Assembly (NCBI GenBank): GCA_023614405.1
Contig: CM042693.1
Coordinates: forward strand, 152,846,731 to 152,910,730
Origin: Avena insularis
Taxonomy: Eukaryota > Streptophyta > Magnoliopsida > Poales > Poaceae
Direction: 5' to 3'
Length of the DNA stretch: 64,000 bases
This document shows, in pieces, positions 36,343 through 49,300 of this stretch; positions within the stretch are counted from its first letter, which is position 1, and the number at the start of each line of letters is the position of its first letter. Under the pieces are notes generated by a model that saw only the letters and a list, made by a program, of their open reading frames with translations, was not told the DNA's origin and did no database searches. Position numbers and translations under genes: made by a program.

Positions 36343-39300
36343 TGTAACTACCTCGGTGAATTATGCTCCTAGTACAAGCCTGGATGTTCAGAAATGGTTG
36401 AAATAGTACAGTGGGGCCCAAATGCCACTCACAGGTAGACCTTTCGGCCGTCCCAACCATTTCCAAACATCGGGACAAGAACGGGCGGCGTAATCGGCAA
36501 AAGCGAAGGATCAACTACATACACAAATGAGTATGTATGCAAGCCACCATACAACAGTACATCAGAGCCATTCCATCTAAAAAGAAAGGCAAGATCCAAA
36601 TATCCTAGATAGATATAATAGTTTAGGATATCTCCTCATACATCAATCAATGAGTATCAAGCGGAAGACAAAATCCGAGTACGGATAAGAAGCAAATCGG
36701 CATAAGATGCCCCATAAATAAGCATCCCGCCCACAGATCTCATGGATCCCTCGCTCGGAATCTCTACACCGAATGATCGTTGCCCACATCGTCCGTCTCT
36801 TCCACCCAGTATCCATCTTGCGAGTGTACCTGTTCATCTGAACCAATAATTTATCGTGTGAGACCCTAGGGGTACTCAGCAAGTCTTTATGCCTCTAAAG
36901 GGGACACAACCTGGGGTGACGCAATTGCAGCAAAAGATAAACCCTAGCAATTCTATAGATACTCGCTAACCATCCGCCTAACCAGAGATAGACGGATGTC
37001 CGTGAATAAATAACAACAGTTATAACAGTGATAACGGTAATCTCCACAGATCCATCCTCCTCCTCGCTTACCGACGAGGAAGCGATTTAACACCCCCATC
37101 CGCTGGCAGTTTATTATCCATTCCGTGAGTATTGCACTATTTACTAGTCAGGTACCTAGTCTAGTCAAATTAAAAGCGGTACTTTAGTTATTCTTGTCTA
37201 TGATCGAGAAACTGTGCTCCAAGTCGTCCATAACCGCGGACACGGCTTTCAGAAAGTTTTTACCCTACAGGGGTGAACAAATAGCAACACACACTCGATA
37301 TGTCTCGGAAAAACCAAATCAAAACCAACGAGGCAGTCACGACAAAGCGATCACAGGATTCAGAAATATTTCAGGGGGCCACCCCATTGAGCTACCCGCA
37401 GCAAAGTTAGCTGACTCCGAGACGGTCTCAAGGTTTAGGAGCCGGTCAGAAACGACCGGGAACCCGAAGTGTGAGGGCTTGTCGACACAAAAACGGGTCA
37501 TGGACCTAAAGACAAAGTGCAAGTTACCTCGCACAATTTAAATTAAAGCAGTAAAGCATGGCATAAGTACAGGATAGTAAATAAAACCTCAAACTAGTTT
37601 GTGGCCCTCAAGAAATAAGAATGAATCAAGCTCTGGCTCAGGGGGGTCCATAAGGCCTCCCGGATGTGGATAGCGCGAATAATCTTGGAACAGAAATCAA
37701 GTACTCGGGGTCTTACGGGACACAAGTGAGCCTGAAAAACCAAATAGCGAATATGGCTCACCGATGCCACTTTCATTAGTTATCCCATTACTACTCAGGT
37801 TCAGTTGTATAGGTACCTCGTTATCCATCAGACACTCACATACCCTACACATGCTGTTCTACGACTCGCATGGCTCAAACAACTCCTGTAGTAAGGGCTC
37901 ATGGGATGGAGGAACAAGCTTCGGTGGGGTTTAAAAGTAAAGGCTATGCGAAACTTGGGATTCAATTTAATGCAATCGCGACTCAATGATGCAAGAATAA
38001 GATAGAGGCAATAGGTACTATATGTATGCAAGCATGTGGTAGTGCTTGCCTGGCAGCTCAGTTGAAGCGAGAGAAGGATCTGGGTGGTACTCCTGGGTGT
38101 CTTGATAAATCCCCTGCTCAGCGTCTATTCGAAGAAGAACCAAACAAACAAGGGCCAACATAAATAAAGTGCACAAGCATATGAATAAAATGCGACAAGC
38201 AAACAATCATGCCATGATGAATGATGCACAATTTGCATGGCAAGGAAGTAGCATGGCATAGGTGAAGTGTGGAACACAAGAATAAACATTTTTATTTAGT
38301 TTTGGCCCCATTTTATGCCCATAATAGTTGCTGTACACTTTATATTTATATGATGCATGCTTCAAAACAACCCAAGGAATGCATAAACAGAAAGGTCTCG
38401 TCGAGCTAATCATTTTAGACATATCATTTGTTAAATTTGGATTTATAAATCAAAAGTTATTAATTATTTAAGAAAAAGGGGCATTTATTGTAATTTAAAT
38501 AAACTTGGAAATTTAAGTGTTCAAAATATATTTTGGATTGCATATTTGAAATCCTCACATTTTTCTGATTTGAAAACATATATTATTTGTATTATTTGGA
38601 TTAATATTTGAAAAGTTATTTGAAAACAGAATTTAAATTGGATTTGAATTAAATTGAAAAGATTTGAATTTGAAACAGATTTGCCGAAATACTTTTGTCA
38701 CCCAGTCCATGTCTAGTCATGAAGACATGCCAGTGGGGCCTCCTGTTGGACCAGACGCGCACAGAGGAGGTTTCCTCACCGCGAGCTGACCCAGCCTAAG
38801 CGAATGACAGGTGGGCCAGAGACTTCGCGGCCCAGCTGCCAGCGGGTGAGTGCGCAGGGACCGACAGGTGGGGCCGCGGCTGGAGCGCGGGTTGCGAACG
38901 AGAAAAGCCAGGGGGTTTCCTGTAAAAGCGCTAGCGCGGCTGACTAGTGGGCCTAGCTGGACCGCGGGTTGAGCAGAAAAGAAACGGAGGGGGTATGCGC
39001 AAAAAGGGGCCATCGCTTTCTCTTCCGGCGTCGGGCGACCGACGGCTGTGGCGCAGGTGGGGGATCGAACCTGGACTGGGGCTCGCTACAGAGGCTCGGA
39101 CCGCTGCGGTGGCTGCGGGGGCGCTGGCAAGAGAGGGCTACGCAGCTAGAAAAGTGGCGTGGTGGGAGGCCGCAGAAGCGAGCAGCGGCGCGCGGAGGGC
39201 GTTCGACGGCCGGTCCGGCGAGGCTAGGGCGAGATCGGCGAGCGGGGGTTGTCTGGGAGGTGGGTCTGCTCACCGAGAGTTGCTTGACGTGGACGGATCG

Positions 39301-41002
39301 GCCTGGGGCGCAGGGAGACGGCGATGACGCAGACGGACGGCCGGCTAGGGTTTCGTGTCGGCCTCATGCTGCGGCGTCTGGTCTCCTCCTCCTCGACGGC
39401 GGGTACGGGCGGCCTCCTAGGCGTCTCCTCGTTCTTCCTCGACACCTAGAGCTCCTCGCCACCGGCTGCAGGTAAGGGGAACGGAGGGGACCGATGGTGG
39501 CCGGCGTTGGGGGGGGTAGACGGTGGTGGAGAGGAAGGGGAGGAGAGGCAGGCCACGGGGTAGATCTGGGGGACAGAGGAGAGCCAGGGGAGGTGGTAGA
39601 CAGCAGAAAGGGAGGGGGTGCCGTGGGGGGAGCAGGCAGATGGAAAAGGTGGCTTGGGTGCCACCTTTCCCTCCTCCACCACGTGCTCGGGCTGGCTCAG
39701 GTAGGGCAGGGCAGGGCGAGGTGGTGAAGGGGAGGCTGCCAGGTGGGGTAGGGCAGGCAGAGCCGGCTGGGGCCCCTAGGGCAGAGAGAGAGCAAGAGAG
39801 GGAGAGGGGGTAGCCTCGGGTAGGGTTTAGGTTTGGAGCTAGGCTCGGGTAGAGAGGGGGGTATGGCTCGGGGTAGCTAGGGTTTTGGTTGGGGCTGGGG
39901 TAGCTAGGTGGCCAGCTAGGTAAGAGAGAGGGGGAGGACCGAGAGAGAGAGAGGTGGTGGACTTAGGGTACTTAGGGTTTGGTCTAGGTTTTAGCTTAGA
40001 GCTAGGTTTAGAGGGAATGGTAGACTAGATGAGATGGAGGGGTAGATTTAGGGTTTTGAAGAGAGGGGGAGGTTGGATGCTAGGGTGTTCTTTTGTCAAG
40101 ATCAAGCCAAGCACAAACCCAACCCCAACAAGATCGAGACTAGAGAAGAGAGGACAAGGGTGATGTGGTTTAAGCATGATCAAATAAGATCAAGCCAAAA
40201 GAAAAGATAGAGGTAGAGATGATCCACCCCAAGAACAAATAAAATCCAAATGACAAGCAAAAGGTGGTGCTTGCATGGGCCATGCAAAACATTTAATGCC
40301 ATGTTGATACTTGTGAAAACAATATTATTTCATGGCATTATTATGCATCCCAAATTATGGAGTAAGGCCCAGGCAAAGGAATTTAGAAGAATTCCAAGTG
40401 GAGTATATGGAGATGATCACATTGGATTATATTTGGGGCTTGCTAGTGTGTATATGCCACTAGGTATTTAATAAGCCCCCAAAAATACCCCAACATGATG
40501 ATAACCCCAAAACCACACATATGGAAGCTAGGAAAAGGTTCCACTCACAAGGCATGCAAAGGTGGCCATGTGGCTCTCATGTTTCAATATTGTGAAACAA
40601 CATGATGCCAAGATGAGAGCATGTGGCAAAGAATTGGATCCATCCCAACCCACATGAGCTAGAAGTAAAACCAGTAAATGCCAAGCTCATATTTAGTTGG
40701 ATGGTGGAATTATAAGGTGGTGAAAGAAAAGGTGGTGGAGTTAATAAAAGATATGCCCCCAACTCAACTTGGGCATTTAAACAATATATCAAGAACCAAA
40801 TACAATATCAAGAGGCAAATACAATTAATAATGCATATGAGATAAGAACCAAATCAAAAAGGGTTTGATATGATGCTCAAATGCAAGGAGGCATGATAAC
40901 ATGAGCATGATATAATGATGATGCAACAATTATATATTTGAAGTAGCCAATATATTACTAGACCAAGTAGCATTACAATTGTTAGACAATTGGGATGCTA
41001 CA
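36343..41002 (-). repeat. Element C 3' LTR
   Basis: On the plus strand it runs from tgtaactacctcgg to ...ttgggatgctaca. It contains a GC-rich leader at about 38740-39800 and a plus-strand purine-rich tract at about 39470-40070 with many repeats of tagggt and ggggtag. Open frames in the leader (up to 168 codons at 38969-39475) are composition artefacts. Confidence 0.9.
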
Positions 41003-41040
41003 ACTCTCCCCCACTAAACAGGAATCTCGCCCCGAGATTC
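41003..41040 (-). other. Element C polypurine tract and pre-PPT hairpin
   Basis: On the minus strand, the palindrome GAATCTCG-GGG-CGAGATTC (41022-41040) begins at the last base of the pol stop codon. It is followed by a purine tract (agtgggggagagt) that abuts the LTR. Confidence 0.75.
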
Positions 41041-43934
41041 TAGGATGAAGAAGAAGACACAAAGAGGGTAGGATACTTGGCACGGAGATCATCTTCACGT
41101 TCCCAAGTGGCTTCATCAACGGAATGGTGCGACCACTGCACCTTGCAGAACTTGATGGACTTGTTGCGAGTCCTTCTTTCTGCGACTTCAAGGATTTTTG
41201 TGGGGTGTTCTTGATAAGACAGGTCTTCTTGGAGATTGATAAGCTCATGGTCCACGGTCCTGCCGGGATCCTTGAAGCACTTCTTGAGCTGAGAGATGTG
41301 GAAAACATCATGGACTTTGAGTTTTTCCGGGAGCTCAAGAGCATAAGCAACTTCTCCTCTTCTTCCACGAACTTTGAAGGGACCGATGTATCTAGGAGCC
41401 AGCTTTCCTTTGATACCAAAGCGGTGCGTGCCTCTCATGGGAGTGACACGAAGGTAAACGAGATCACCAGGGACATACTCCATGTCCGTGTGCTTCCTGT
41501 CATAATTGCTCTTCTGGCGACTTTGAGAAATCCTTAGATTTTCAAGGATGATATGAACCTTCTCCTCCGCTTGAGTCACAATGTCAGGGCCAAACAGAAT
41601 TCTTTCTCCTGCACCCGACCAACCAATCGGAGTTCTGCATTTGCGACCATAGAGAGCCTCAAATGGTGCCATCTTTAGACTTTTCTGGAAGCTGTTGTTG
41701 TACGAGAATTCAGCATAAGGAAGACATTCTTCCCACTTCATGCCAAAAGAGATGACGCAAGCACGAAGCATATCCTCCAGAATCTGATTGACCCTTTCAA
41801 CTTGTCCTTGCGACTGAGGGTGGTAAGATGTGCTGAAGTTCAACTTTGTTCCCAAAGCATTTTGGAAACTCTCCCAGAACTTGGAAGTGAAGATGCTTCC
41901 ACGGTCTGAACTGATCTCAAGCGGAACCCCATACAGAGAGACAATTCTGTTGATATAGAGCTCCGCTAACTGAATTGCAGAAATGGTTTCCTTGACGGGG
42001 AAGAAGTGAGCCACTTTAGAAAGCCTGTCAATGACAACAAAGATTGCATTGTTGCCCTTCTGCGACCTCGGGAAACCAGTGATGAAGTCCATCTCTACTT
42101 TCTCCCATTTCCATTCCGGGGGTTTCAATGGCTGTAGAAGACCGGAAGGTTTTTGATGAACAGCTCTCACTCTGCGGCAGACATCACACTCCGAGACATA
42201 CTTGGCACAATACCTTTTCAAACTAGGCCACCAATATTGTGTTTTCAAGTCCATGTACATCTTTGTGCTGCCAGGGTGGATAGAAAGAACAGAATCATGC
42301 GCCTCCTTGAGAACTTGCTCTCTCAAACCCGGGTAGTTCGGAACAAACATCCGGTGTTCAAAGAAGAGCGTGCCTTGATCATCGACGTGGAAGGACTCAT
42401 ACTTTGGAAGCTGAATCCTGGAGATGATCTTTCTTGTGTACGGAACACCAAGCTGAGAAGAGCGAACCTTTTCTTCCAAGAGAGGTGTTGCTAGAAGGTT
42501 CTGGAGATACCCTTGTTCCACAATTTCCAGGTTGAGCTGACGGAATTCCTCGCACAAGAGAGGCTGTTGTTCTTCCATCATGAGGTTGTTGACATAAGCT
42601 TTGCGGCTGAGCGCATCTGCCATGACATTAGCTTTTCCCGGAGTGTAGTTGATGGTCAAATCGAAGTCATTGATTGCTTCAATCCATCTCCTTTGCCTAA
42701 GGTTGAGATCAGGCTGAGTAAAGATATACTTCAGACTCTTGTGATCAGAAAAGATCTCACAACGGTTGCCAAGCAAGTAGTGCCTCCATACTTTCAAAGC
42801 AAAGACAACTGCTGCGAGCTCGAGGTCATGTGTAGGATAGTTGATCTCATGCGTCTTCAACTGACGAGAGGCATAAGCAACAACTTGTTTTTCTTGCATA
42901 AGGACCGCACCCAATCCATGCAAAGAGGCATCACAGAATATCTGAAACGGCTTGGATGTATCCGGAGGAACCAAGACTGGTGTGGAAGTGAGCTTCTCTT
43001 TGAGTGTCTCAAAGCTAGTTTGACATGCAGGAGTCCAAAGGTATTTCTTGCCTTTCTTAAGGAGATCGGTAAGAGGCTTCGCTATCTTCGAGAAGTTCTG
43101 AACGAAGCGACGACAATAACTAGCCAAACCAAGGAAACTCTGCACTTCTTTGACATTGACAGGAGGAAGCCATTCAACAATTGTCTTCACAGTTTCCGGA
43201 TTGACTGCAATGCCCTTGGCAGAGATGACGTGACCAAGATAGGTTACTTGAGGCAGCCAAAACTCACACTTGGAGAACTTTGCATACAAGCGGTTCTCAC
43301 GAAGCTTGCTTAGGACACACCGAAGGTGTTCTTCATGCTCTTCTTGTGACTTAGAATAGACTAGGATGTCATCCAGATAGACCACAACGAACTTATCAAG
43401 ATACTCCATGAAAACCGAGTTCATGAGCCTCGAGAAGGTGGCAGGTGCGTTGGTGAGACCGAAAGACATGACCGTGTACTCATACAGGCCATAGCGGGTG
43501 GTGAAAGCTGTCTTCGGAACATCTTCCTTGCGAATCTTGATTTGGTGATAACCACTTCTCAAGTCAAGCTTAGAGAATACCACAGCTCCAGCTAGCTGAT
43601 CGAAGAGATCATTAATCCGCGGAAGGGGATATTTATTCTTGATGGTTTTAGCATTGAGAGCCCGATAGTCAACACAAAGTCTATCAGTCTGGTCTCGCTT
43701 CTTCACAAAGAGAGTAGGGCTACCCCAAGAAGAAGTACTGTGCTGAATGAAACCCAACTTCTCTTGTTCATCAAGCTGACGTTTGAGTTCAGCCAACTCA
43801 GCAGGACCCATCTTATAAGGCCGCTTGGAGATAGGAGCGGTACCAGGTTCAAGCTCAATAACAAACTCAACCTGACGTTCCGGAGGCATACCTGGCAACT
43901 CTTCAGGAAAGACATCTGGGAACTCACAGACCAC
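41040..43934 (-). CDS. Ty3/gypsy pol polyprotein: reverse transcriptase, RNase H, integrase, chromodomain
   Basis: This 964-codon open frame copies the element RNA into DNA and inserts it. Residues ~60-240 form the reverse transcriptase, with catalytic YLDD at 186-189. RNase H follows (D334, E372, D397, D440). The integrase zinc domain has H546/H553 and C583/C586, and its core has D616, D677 and E713, with 35 residues between the last two as expected for DD35E. Residues ~905-955 resemble a chromodomain ([11 protein letters not shown]...ATWERED), thought to guide insertion into heterochromatin. All catalytic residues I can check are present. The first Met (43934) is not the natural start: the frame would be joined to gag-protease, and an in-frame stop lies just upstream near 43944. 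Plus-strand frames here (for example 42513-43313) are shadows. Confidence 0.9.
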   Translation of the reverse strand: MVCEFPDVFPEELPGMPPERQVEFVIELEPGTAPISKRPYKMGPAELAELKRQLDEQEKLGFIQHSTSSWGSPTLFVKKRDQTDRLCVDYRALNAKTIKNKYPLPRINDLFDQLAGAVVFSKLDLRSGYHQIKIRKEDVPKTAFTTRYGLYEYTVMSFGLTNAPATFSRLMNSVFMEYLDKFVVVYLDDILVYSKSQEEHEEHLRCVLSKLRENRLYAKFSKCEFWLPQVTYLGHVISAKGIAVNPETVKTIVEWLPPVNVKEVQSFLGLASYCRRFVQNFSKIAKPLTDLLKKGKKYLWTPACQTSFETLKEKLTSTPVLVPPDTSKPFQIFCDASLHGLGAVLMQEKQVVAYASRQLKTHEINYPTHDLELAAVVFALKVWRHYLLGNRCEIFSDHKSLKYIFTQPDLNLRQRRWIEAINDFDLTINYTPGKANVMADALSRKAYVNNLMMEEQQPLLCEEFRQLNLEIVEQGYLQNLLATPLLEEKVRSSQLGVPYTRKIISRIQLPKYESFHVDDQGTLFFEHRMFVPNYPGLREQVLKEAHDSVLSIHPGSTKMYMDLKTQYWWPSLKRYCAKYVSECDVCRRVRAVHQKPSGLLQPLKPPEWKWEKVEMDFITGFPRSQKGNNAIFVVIDRLSKVAHFFPVKETISAIQLAELYINRIVSLYGVPLEISSDRGSIFTSKFWESFQNALGTKLNFSTSYHPQSQGQVERVNQILEDMLRACVISFGMKWEECLPYAEFSYNNSFQKSLKMAPFEALYGRKCRTPIGWSGAGERILFGPDIVTQAEEKVHIILENLRISQSRQKSNYDRKHTDMEYVPGDLVYLRVTPMRGTHRFGIKGKLAPRYIGPFKVRGRRGEVAYALELPEKLKVHDVFHISQLKKCFKDPGRTVDHELINLQEDLSYQEHPTKILEVAERRTRNKSIKFCKVQWSHHSVDEATWEREDDLRAKYPTLFVSSSSS

Positions 43935-44073
43935 CGGAACACTCTAAATAGCTTCCATAGCATCAACATTCAGAGCCGCCAGAGAAAAAAGCTGGATAGC
44001 GAGAGTCGACTTGGAGAATAGACTATATGGCCTTCAGAATCTTCAGAGAAACCGAAAGCGTTCAGACAATCAA

Positions 44074-44457
44074 TCACAGCTGCATTATTGTCAACCAATC
44101 CATGCCCAAGATGACATCAATGTCAGAATTGCCCAGAAGGATTAAGGACGCCGAGAACGAAGAGCCACCAATCTCAATTTGATTGCCATGGCTGATATGA
44201 GCAGCCCTCATGTTTGAACCAGGAGATTGTACCACCGCATGTGATAAAGGAACCTTATCCAGATCCTCTTGTGCAAACTTATGCGAAACAAAAGAATGCG
44301 AAGCACGAATCAAACAAAACTCTTGCAGAACTGAGTTTACGGAAGCATACCCATCACAACTCAGTGCATGCTCAGCTTGAGCGGCGTTGATGCAGTTGGC
44401 ACGAGCAACAAGAGACCCGGGCTTGGTGTTTATGTTGAGAGCCCGGTGGTGGTGCAC
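44074..44457 (-). pseudogene. Element C retropepsin-like protease, catalytic motif lost
   Basis: This minus-strand frame contains HSFVSHKFA, near residues 54-62, and ILGMDWL toward the end. Both are hallmarks of plant gypsy aspartic proteases, which mature the Gag-Pol polyprotein. In active relatives a DSGA or DTGA active-site motif precedes the HSF block. Here it reads LIRASHSFVS, so the catalytic aspartate is missing. The frame differs from those of gag upstream and pol downstream, so at least two frameshifts separate the three parts. Confidence 0.7.
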
Positions 44458-44956
44458 GAACCAAAGGAGAGCTTGCCGCAGATCTTGGAGGTGGTGGAGG
44501 GAGAGCCTTGTTCTTCATCGGACAGTTCCATTGTTGATGCCCCGAGTCTCCACAAGTGTAACAAGCACCAGGTGGACGTGGAGCAACGTAGCCAGAGACT
44601 CCGCCAGCGCTCGGTAGTGGTGGTTGTAGCCCCAGGAGCAAAGTGAGGAAGTTTGGTGGCCTTGCCGCGTAGCTTGAAGGTCTTGGTGGAGCCGGGAGCG
44701 ACGGTGGGGTGTTAGGAACCTGCACGACGCTTAGAAGGAGGACATAGTCAAGAGCTTCTTGCATCACGGCTGTGCTTCTTTGACTCGTCAAACACTTGCC
44801 TACTTGCCTCTTCTGCATAGCTGTATGCTGAAGTTCCGAAAAAGACGCTGCCTTATGTGTGATTGCATACTTAATCGATGCATTGAGCCCTTGCTCAACC
44901 TCTTTGCTTCTTCTTGTCATCGAGATCTCATCGCCACCATAACGAGAAAGGATCAT
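44372..44956 (-). pseudogene. Element C gag, C-terminal part with CCHC knuckle
   Basis: This continues the gag frame after an in-frame TGA just above 44956. It includes a stretch like the end of the retrotransposon gag domain (EVEQGLNASIKYAI, FSELQHTAM), then a proline-rich linker. One zinc knuckle, CYTCGDSGHQQWNC (CX2CX4HX4C, about residues 134-147), follows. It ends in a frame not shared with the protease. The knuckle would bind element RNA during packaging. It is broken as a protein by the upstream stop. Confidence 0.75.
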
Positions 44957-44962
44957 GAAGTT

Positions 44963-45466
44963 TCAGATGTAGGTGTTTACATTATAATTGCCCTGATTGA
45001 GGTTTTGAAACACTTCCTTCATACTCTCCAAGACAATTTCGGCGAATCGCTCCTTTGAAAGCTCCAGTGAACTGTCCCCAAGTAGGCTGAAAACCAAAGG
45101 TCGCTTTGCCTTCAGGTAATTCTCCCACCACAGCGCTGCATCTCCCTTCAGAAGGTGAGTAGCACACTTTACCCAATCTTGCTCAGGAACATCAGCAGTT
45201 GCCAGTAACCTTGACATCTCACGCAACCAATCATCAGCATCAAGTGGTTGATCAGAAACATCAAACTGGCGTGGGTTGAACTTCAGGAAGCTCTTGATGT
45301 CTCCTCGCTTGGGAGGTGGAGGTAGCGGCACAAACTCGTTCCTCCTGACACTTTCCTCAAAGCGCTGCTGGTTCTGCTGCATTGCTGCCAAGGCATTGGC
45401 GATGCTTGACAACGCTGCCCCCAGTTCAGGTTGTATGTCCTCCTCAGAACGGCGTGGTGGTGCCAT
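44963..45466 (-). pseudogene. Element C gag, N-terminal part
   Basis: I chose the second Met (start at 45466, MAPPRRSEED...) as it opens the typical low-complexity gag N-terminus. It continues with FLKFNPRQFDVSDQPLDA, DDWLREM and ALWWENY, the core pattern of the plant retrotransposon gag domain that builds the particle. The frame stops with TGA right after NVNTYI, and the rest of gag follows in the same frame from 44956. A single nonsense change therefore divides gag here. Confidence 0.8.
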
Positions 45467-46321
45467 CCTGTTATTGATATAACACACAAGTCAGTACTAT
45501 GATGGAGACTAATAATAATCCAAAATAGTACCAAGATGGAATTACTCAAGATTAAAGGATACAATTTACTAAGATGATATTAAAATATCAACGAAGTTCA
45601 AAGCACCTAGAAGATATTAAGCATATCGCACACGACCGAAAAGGAGTGTGGTACACAAATATATCAAAGAAAAATTTTCCACAAATTTCGGCATTAAAAT
45701 ACCAATAGATGCGCAAAATCACTTAACGAATCAAGATTAGTGACTCTACCAATCCAATATACAAGAGCGAATGATAAAAGTAGTGGTATGGTCGCGACTC
45801 CATCCCGCACTCAAACCATTACTCCGCACATGAGTAAGTAAAACACATATCTCAACACCTTCTTCACACGACGAACCTAAAGATTAGCGACTACGGAAAC
45901 GAACAACCCAAAGAAGATAACGTCGGATAACAAAGAGTAAGACAGATCGCGTCGGTATACAACGAAACAGATATATTGCGTCGGTTTGCAAAAGCCTGTC
46001 GGTATGGAATGTACCCACAGTTGATAACCAAAAGGCCGATAAAGATAACAACTTGGATGCAACAGATAGACAAAGATTTCACACACACACACACACAACC
46101 TATGGTACTACGGAAACCCAGAACACGTGAATCCTAGTTTGAATTTAAGAAGAGGATTGAAAACGTTACACTTCCTTACCAGAAAAGGGTGGGTGGGTGG
46201 GTAAGAAGAAAAGTGGAAGCAGTCCTACTCTCGCGTTTTGTTTTTCCCTAGTATACATAACTACCAAAAATATTTGCTAGACAGACAACGACCATTTGGC
46301 TGAGACCCTGAAGGGCGGGAT
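45467..46321 (-). mobile_element. Element C untranslated leader
   Basis: About 850 bp lie between primer site and gag. It contains two simple repeats, (CA)n at 46080-46097 and (GGGT)n at 46187-46202. No gene was seen. Confidence 0.7.
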
Positions 46322-46334
46322 GGCTCTGATACCA
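46322..46334 (-). other. Element C primer-binding site (tRNA-Met type)
   Basis: The plus-strand string ggctctgatacca reads TGGTATCAGAGCC on the minus strand. It is complementary to the 3' end of initiator tRNA-Met, two bases from the LTR at 46337. Confidence 0.85.
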
Positions 46335-46336
46335 AT

Positions 46337-49300
46337 TGTAACTACCTCGGTGAATTATGCTCCTAGTACAAGCCTGGATGTTCAGAAATGGTTGAAATAG
46401 TACGGTGGGGCTCAAATGCCACTCACAGGTAGACCTTTCGGCCGTCCCAACCATTTCCAAACATCGGGACAAGAACGGGCGGCGTGTCGGCAGAAGGATC
46501 AACTACATACACAAATGAGTATGTATGCAAGCCACCATACAACAAAGACATCGAGCCATTCCATCTAAAAAGAAAGGAAATATAGCAACATATGGCAAGA
46601 TCCAAATATCCTAGATAGATATAATAGTTTAGGATATCTCCTCATACATCAATCAACAGTATCAAGCGGAAGCGGAAGACAAAATCCAGTACGGATAAGA
46701 AGCAAATCGGCATAAGATGCCCCATAAATAAGATCCATACAGATCTCATGGATCCCGTTCGGAATCTCTACACCGAATGATCGTTGCCCACATCGTCGTC
46801 TCTTCCACCCAGTATCCATCTTGCGAGTGTACTGTTCATCTCGAACCAATAATTTATCGTGTGAGACCCTAGGGGTACTCGGCAAGTATTTATGCCTCTA
46901 AAGGGACACAACACAGGGTGACGAATTGCAGCAAAAGATAAACCCTAGCAATTCTATAGATACTCGCTAACCATCCTCCTAACCAGAGATAGAGCGGATG
47001 TCCGTGAATAAATAACAACAGTTATAACGAATAACGGTAATATCCACAGATCCATCCTCCTCCTCGCTTCACGGCGAAGCGGACGAACACCCCCCATCCG
47101 TTGGCAGTTTATCAAACATTCCATGAGTGTTGTACTATTTACTAGTCGGTACCTAGTCTAGTCGATTAAAAGCGGTACTTTAGTTATGCTTGTCTATGAT
47201 CGAGAAACGTGCTCCAAGTCGTCCATAACGCGGACACGGCTTTAGAAAGTTTTTTACCTCAGGGTGCACAAATAACAACACACTCGATATGCCTCGGAAA
47301 AACCAAATCAAAACCCAACGAGGCGATCACGACAAAGCGATCATAGGATTCAGAAATATTTCAGGGGCCACCCCATTAAGCTACCATACGGAGTTAGCGA
47401 CTCGAGACGGACTCAAGGTTTGCGCCAATGGCTGTGACGATGGGAACCCAAATGTGACTGGCTTGTCGACACCATGAAAACACTCCGCTTCCCTAACAAA
47501 GACAAAGCAAAGACCTCGCACAATTTAAATAAAGCAGTAAAGCATGGCATAAGTACAGGATAGTAAATAAAACCTCAAACTAGTTTGTGGCCCCAAGAAA
47601 TAAGAATGAATCAAGCTCTAGCTCAGGGGGGTTCATAAGCCTCCTGGATGTGGATAGCGCGAATATTCAAGGAACAGGAATCAAGTACTCGGGGTCCTAC
47701 GGGACACAAGTGAGCCTGAAAAACCAAATAGCGAATATGGCTCACCGATGCCACTTTCATTAGTTATCCCATTACTACTCAGGTTAAGTTGTTTAGGTAC
47801 CTCGTTATCCATCAGACACTCACATACCCTACACATGCTGTTCTACGACTCGCATGGCTCAAACAACTCCTGTAGTAAGGGCTCATGGGATGGAGGAACA
47901 AGCTTCGGTAGGGTTTAAAAGTAATGGCTATGCAATACTTGGGATTCAATTTAATGCAATCGCGACTCAATGATGCAAGAATAAGATAGAGGCAATAGGT
48001 ACTATGTGTATGCAAGCATGTGGTAGTGCTTGCCTGGCAGCTCAGTTGAAGCGAGAGAAGGATCTGGGTAGTGCTCCTGGTTATCTTGATAAATCCCCTG
48101 CTCAGCGTCTATTCGAAGAAGAACCAAACAAACAAGGGCCAACATAAATAAAGTGCACAAGCATATGAATAAAATGCGACAAGCAAACAATCATGCCATG
48201 ATGAATGATGCACAATTTGCATGGCAAGGAAGTAGCATGGCATGGGTGAGGTGTGGAACACAAGAATAAACATTTTTATTTAGTTTTGGCCCCATTTTAT
48301 GCCCATAATAGTTGCTGTACACTTTATATTTATATGATGCATGCTTCAAAACAACCCAAGGAATGCATAAACAGAAAGGTCTCGTCGAGCTAATCATTTT
48401 AGACATATCATTTGTTAAATTTGGATTTATAAATCAAAAGTTATTAATTATTTAAGAAAAAGGGGCATTTATTGTAATTTAAATAAACTTGGAAATTTAA
48501 GTGTTCAAAATATATTTTGGATTGCATATTTGAAATCCTCACATTTTTCTGATTTGAAAACATATATTATTTGTATTATTTGGATTAATATTTGAAAAGT
48601 TATTTGAAAACAGAATTTAAATTGGATTTGAATTAAATTGAAAAGATTTGAATTTGAAACAGATTTGCCGAAATACTTTTGTCACCCAGTCCATGTCTAG
48701 CCAGACCTGCATTTAGTGGGGCCTTCCTGCTGACTGGACCAGACGCGCACAGAGGAGGTTTCCTCACCTCGAGCTGACCCAGCCTAAGCGAATGACAGGT
48801 GGGCCAGAGACTTGGCCCAAATTGCCACGGTGAGTGCGAGAGGCGACAGTGGGGCCGAGCTGGTGAGCTGGTTGCGAACGAAAAGCCGGGGGTTTCTGTA
48901 AAAGCGCTTAGCTGGTGACTAGTGGGCCTAGCTGACCGGGTTGAGCAGAAAAGAAAGCGGAGGGTATGCATAAAAGGGGCCCAGATCTTTTCTTCTCTTC
49001 CGGCGTGGCGACCGATCGCAGGCGCTGGCAGTGGTGGGGGATCGAACCCTGGACCTGGGGCTCATGTACAGAGGCTTCTGGACCAGCTGCGGGCGCTGGC
49101 AAGAGAGGGCTACGCAGCTAGAAAAGGTCTGGCGTGCGGGAGGCCGCAGAAGCGAGAAGCGGCGCGGAGGCGTTCCGGCCGTCCGCGAGGCTAGGGCGAG
49201 ATCGGCGAGCGGGGGTTGTCTGGGAGGTGGGTCTGCTCACCGAGAGTTGCTTGACGTGGACGGATCGGCCTGGGGCGCAGGGAGACGGCGATGACGCAGA

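Noticed and set aside
38947..39813. Several overlapping frames up to 168 codons (repeated near 48922-49759)
   Set aside because: They occur on both strands and several phases within the GC-rich LTR leader of element C. Frames change between the two LTR copies because of gaps.
42513..43313. 266-codon plus-strand frame
   Set aside because: It is the antisense shadow of the well-supported pol frame (41040-43934).
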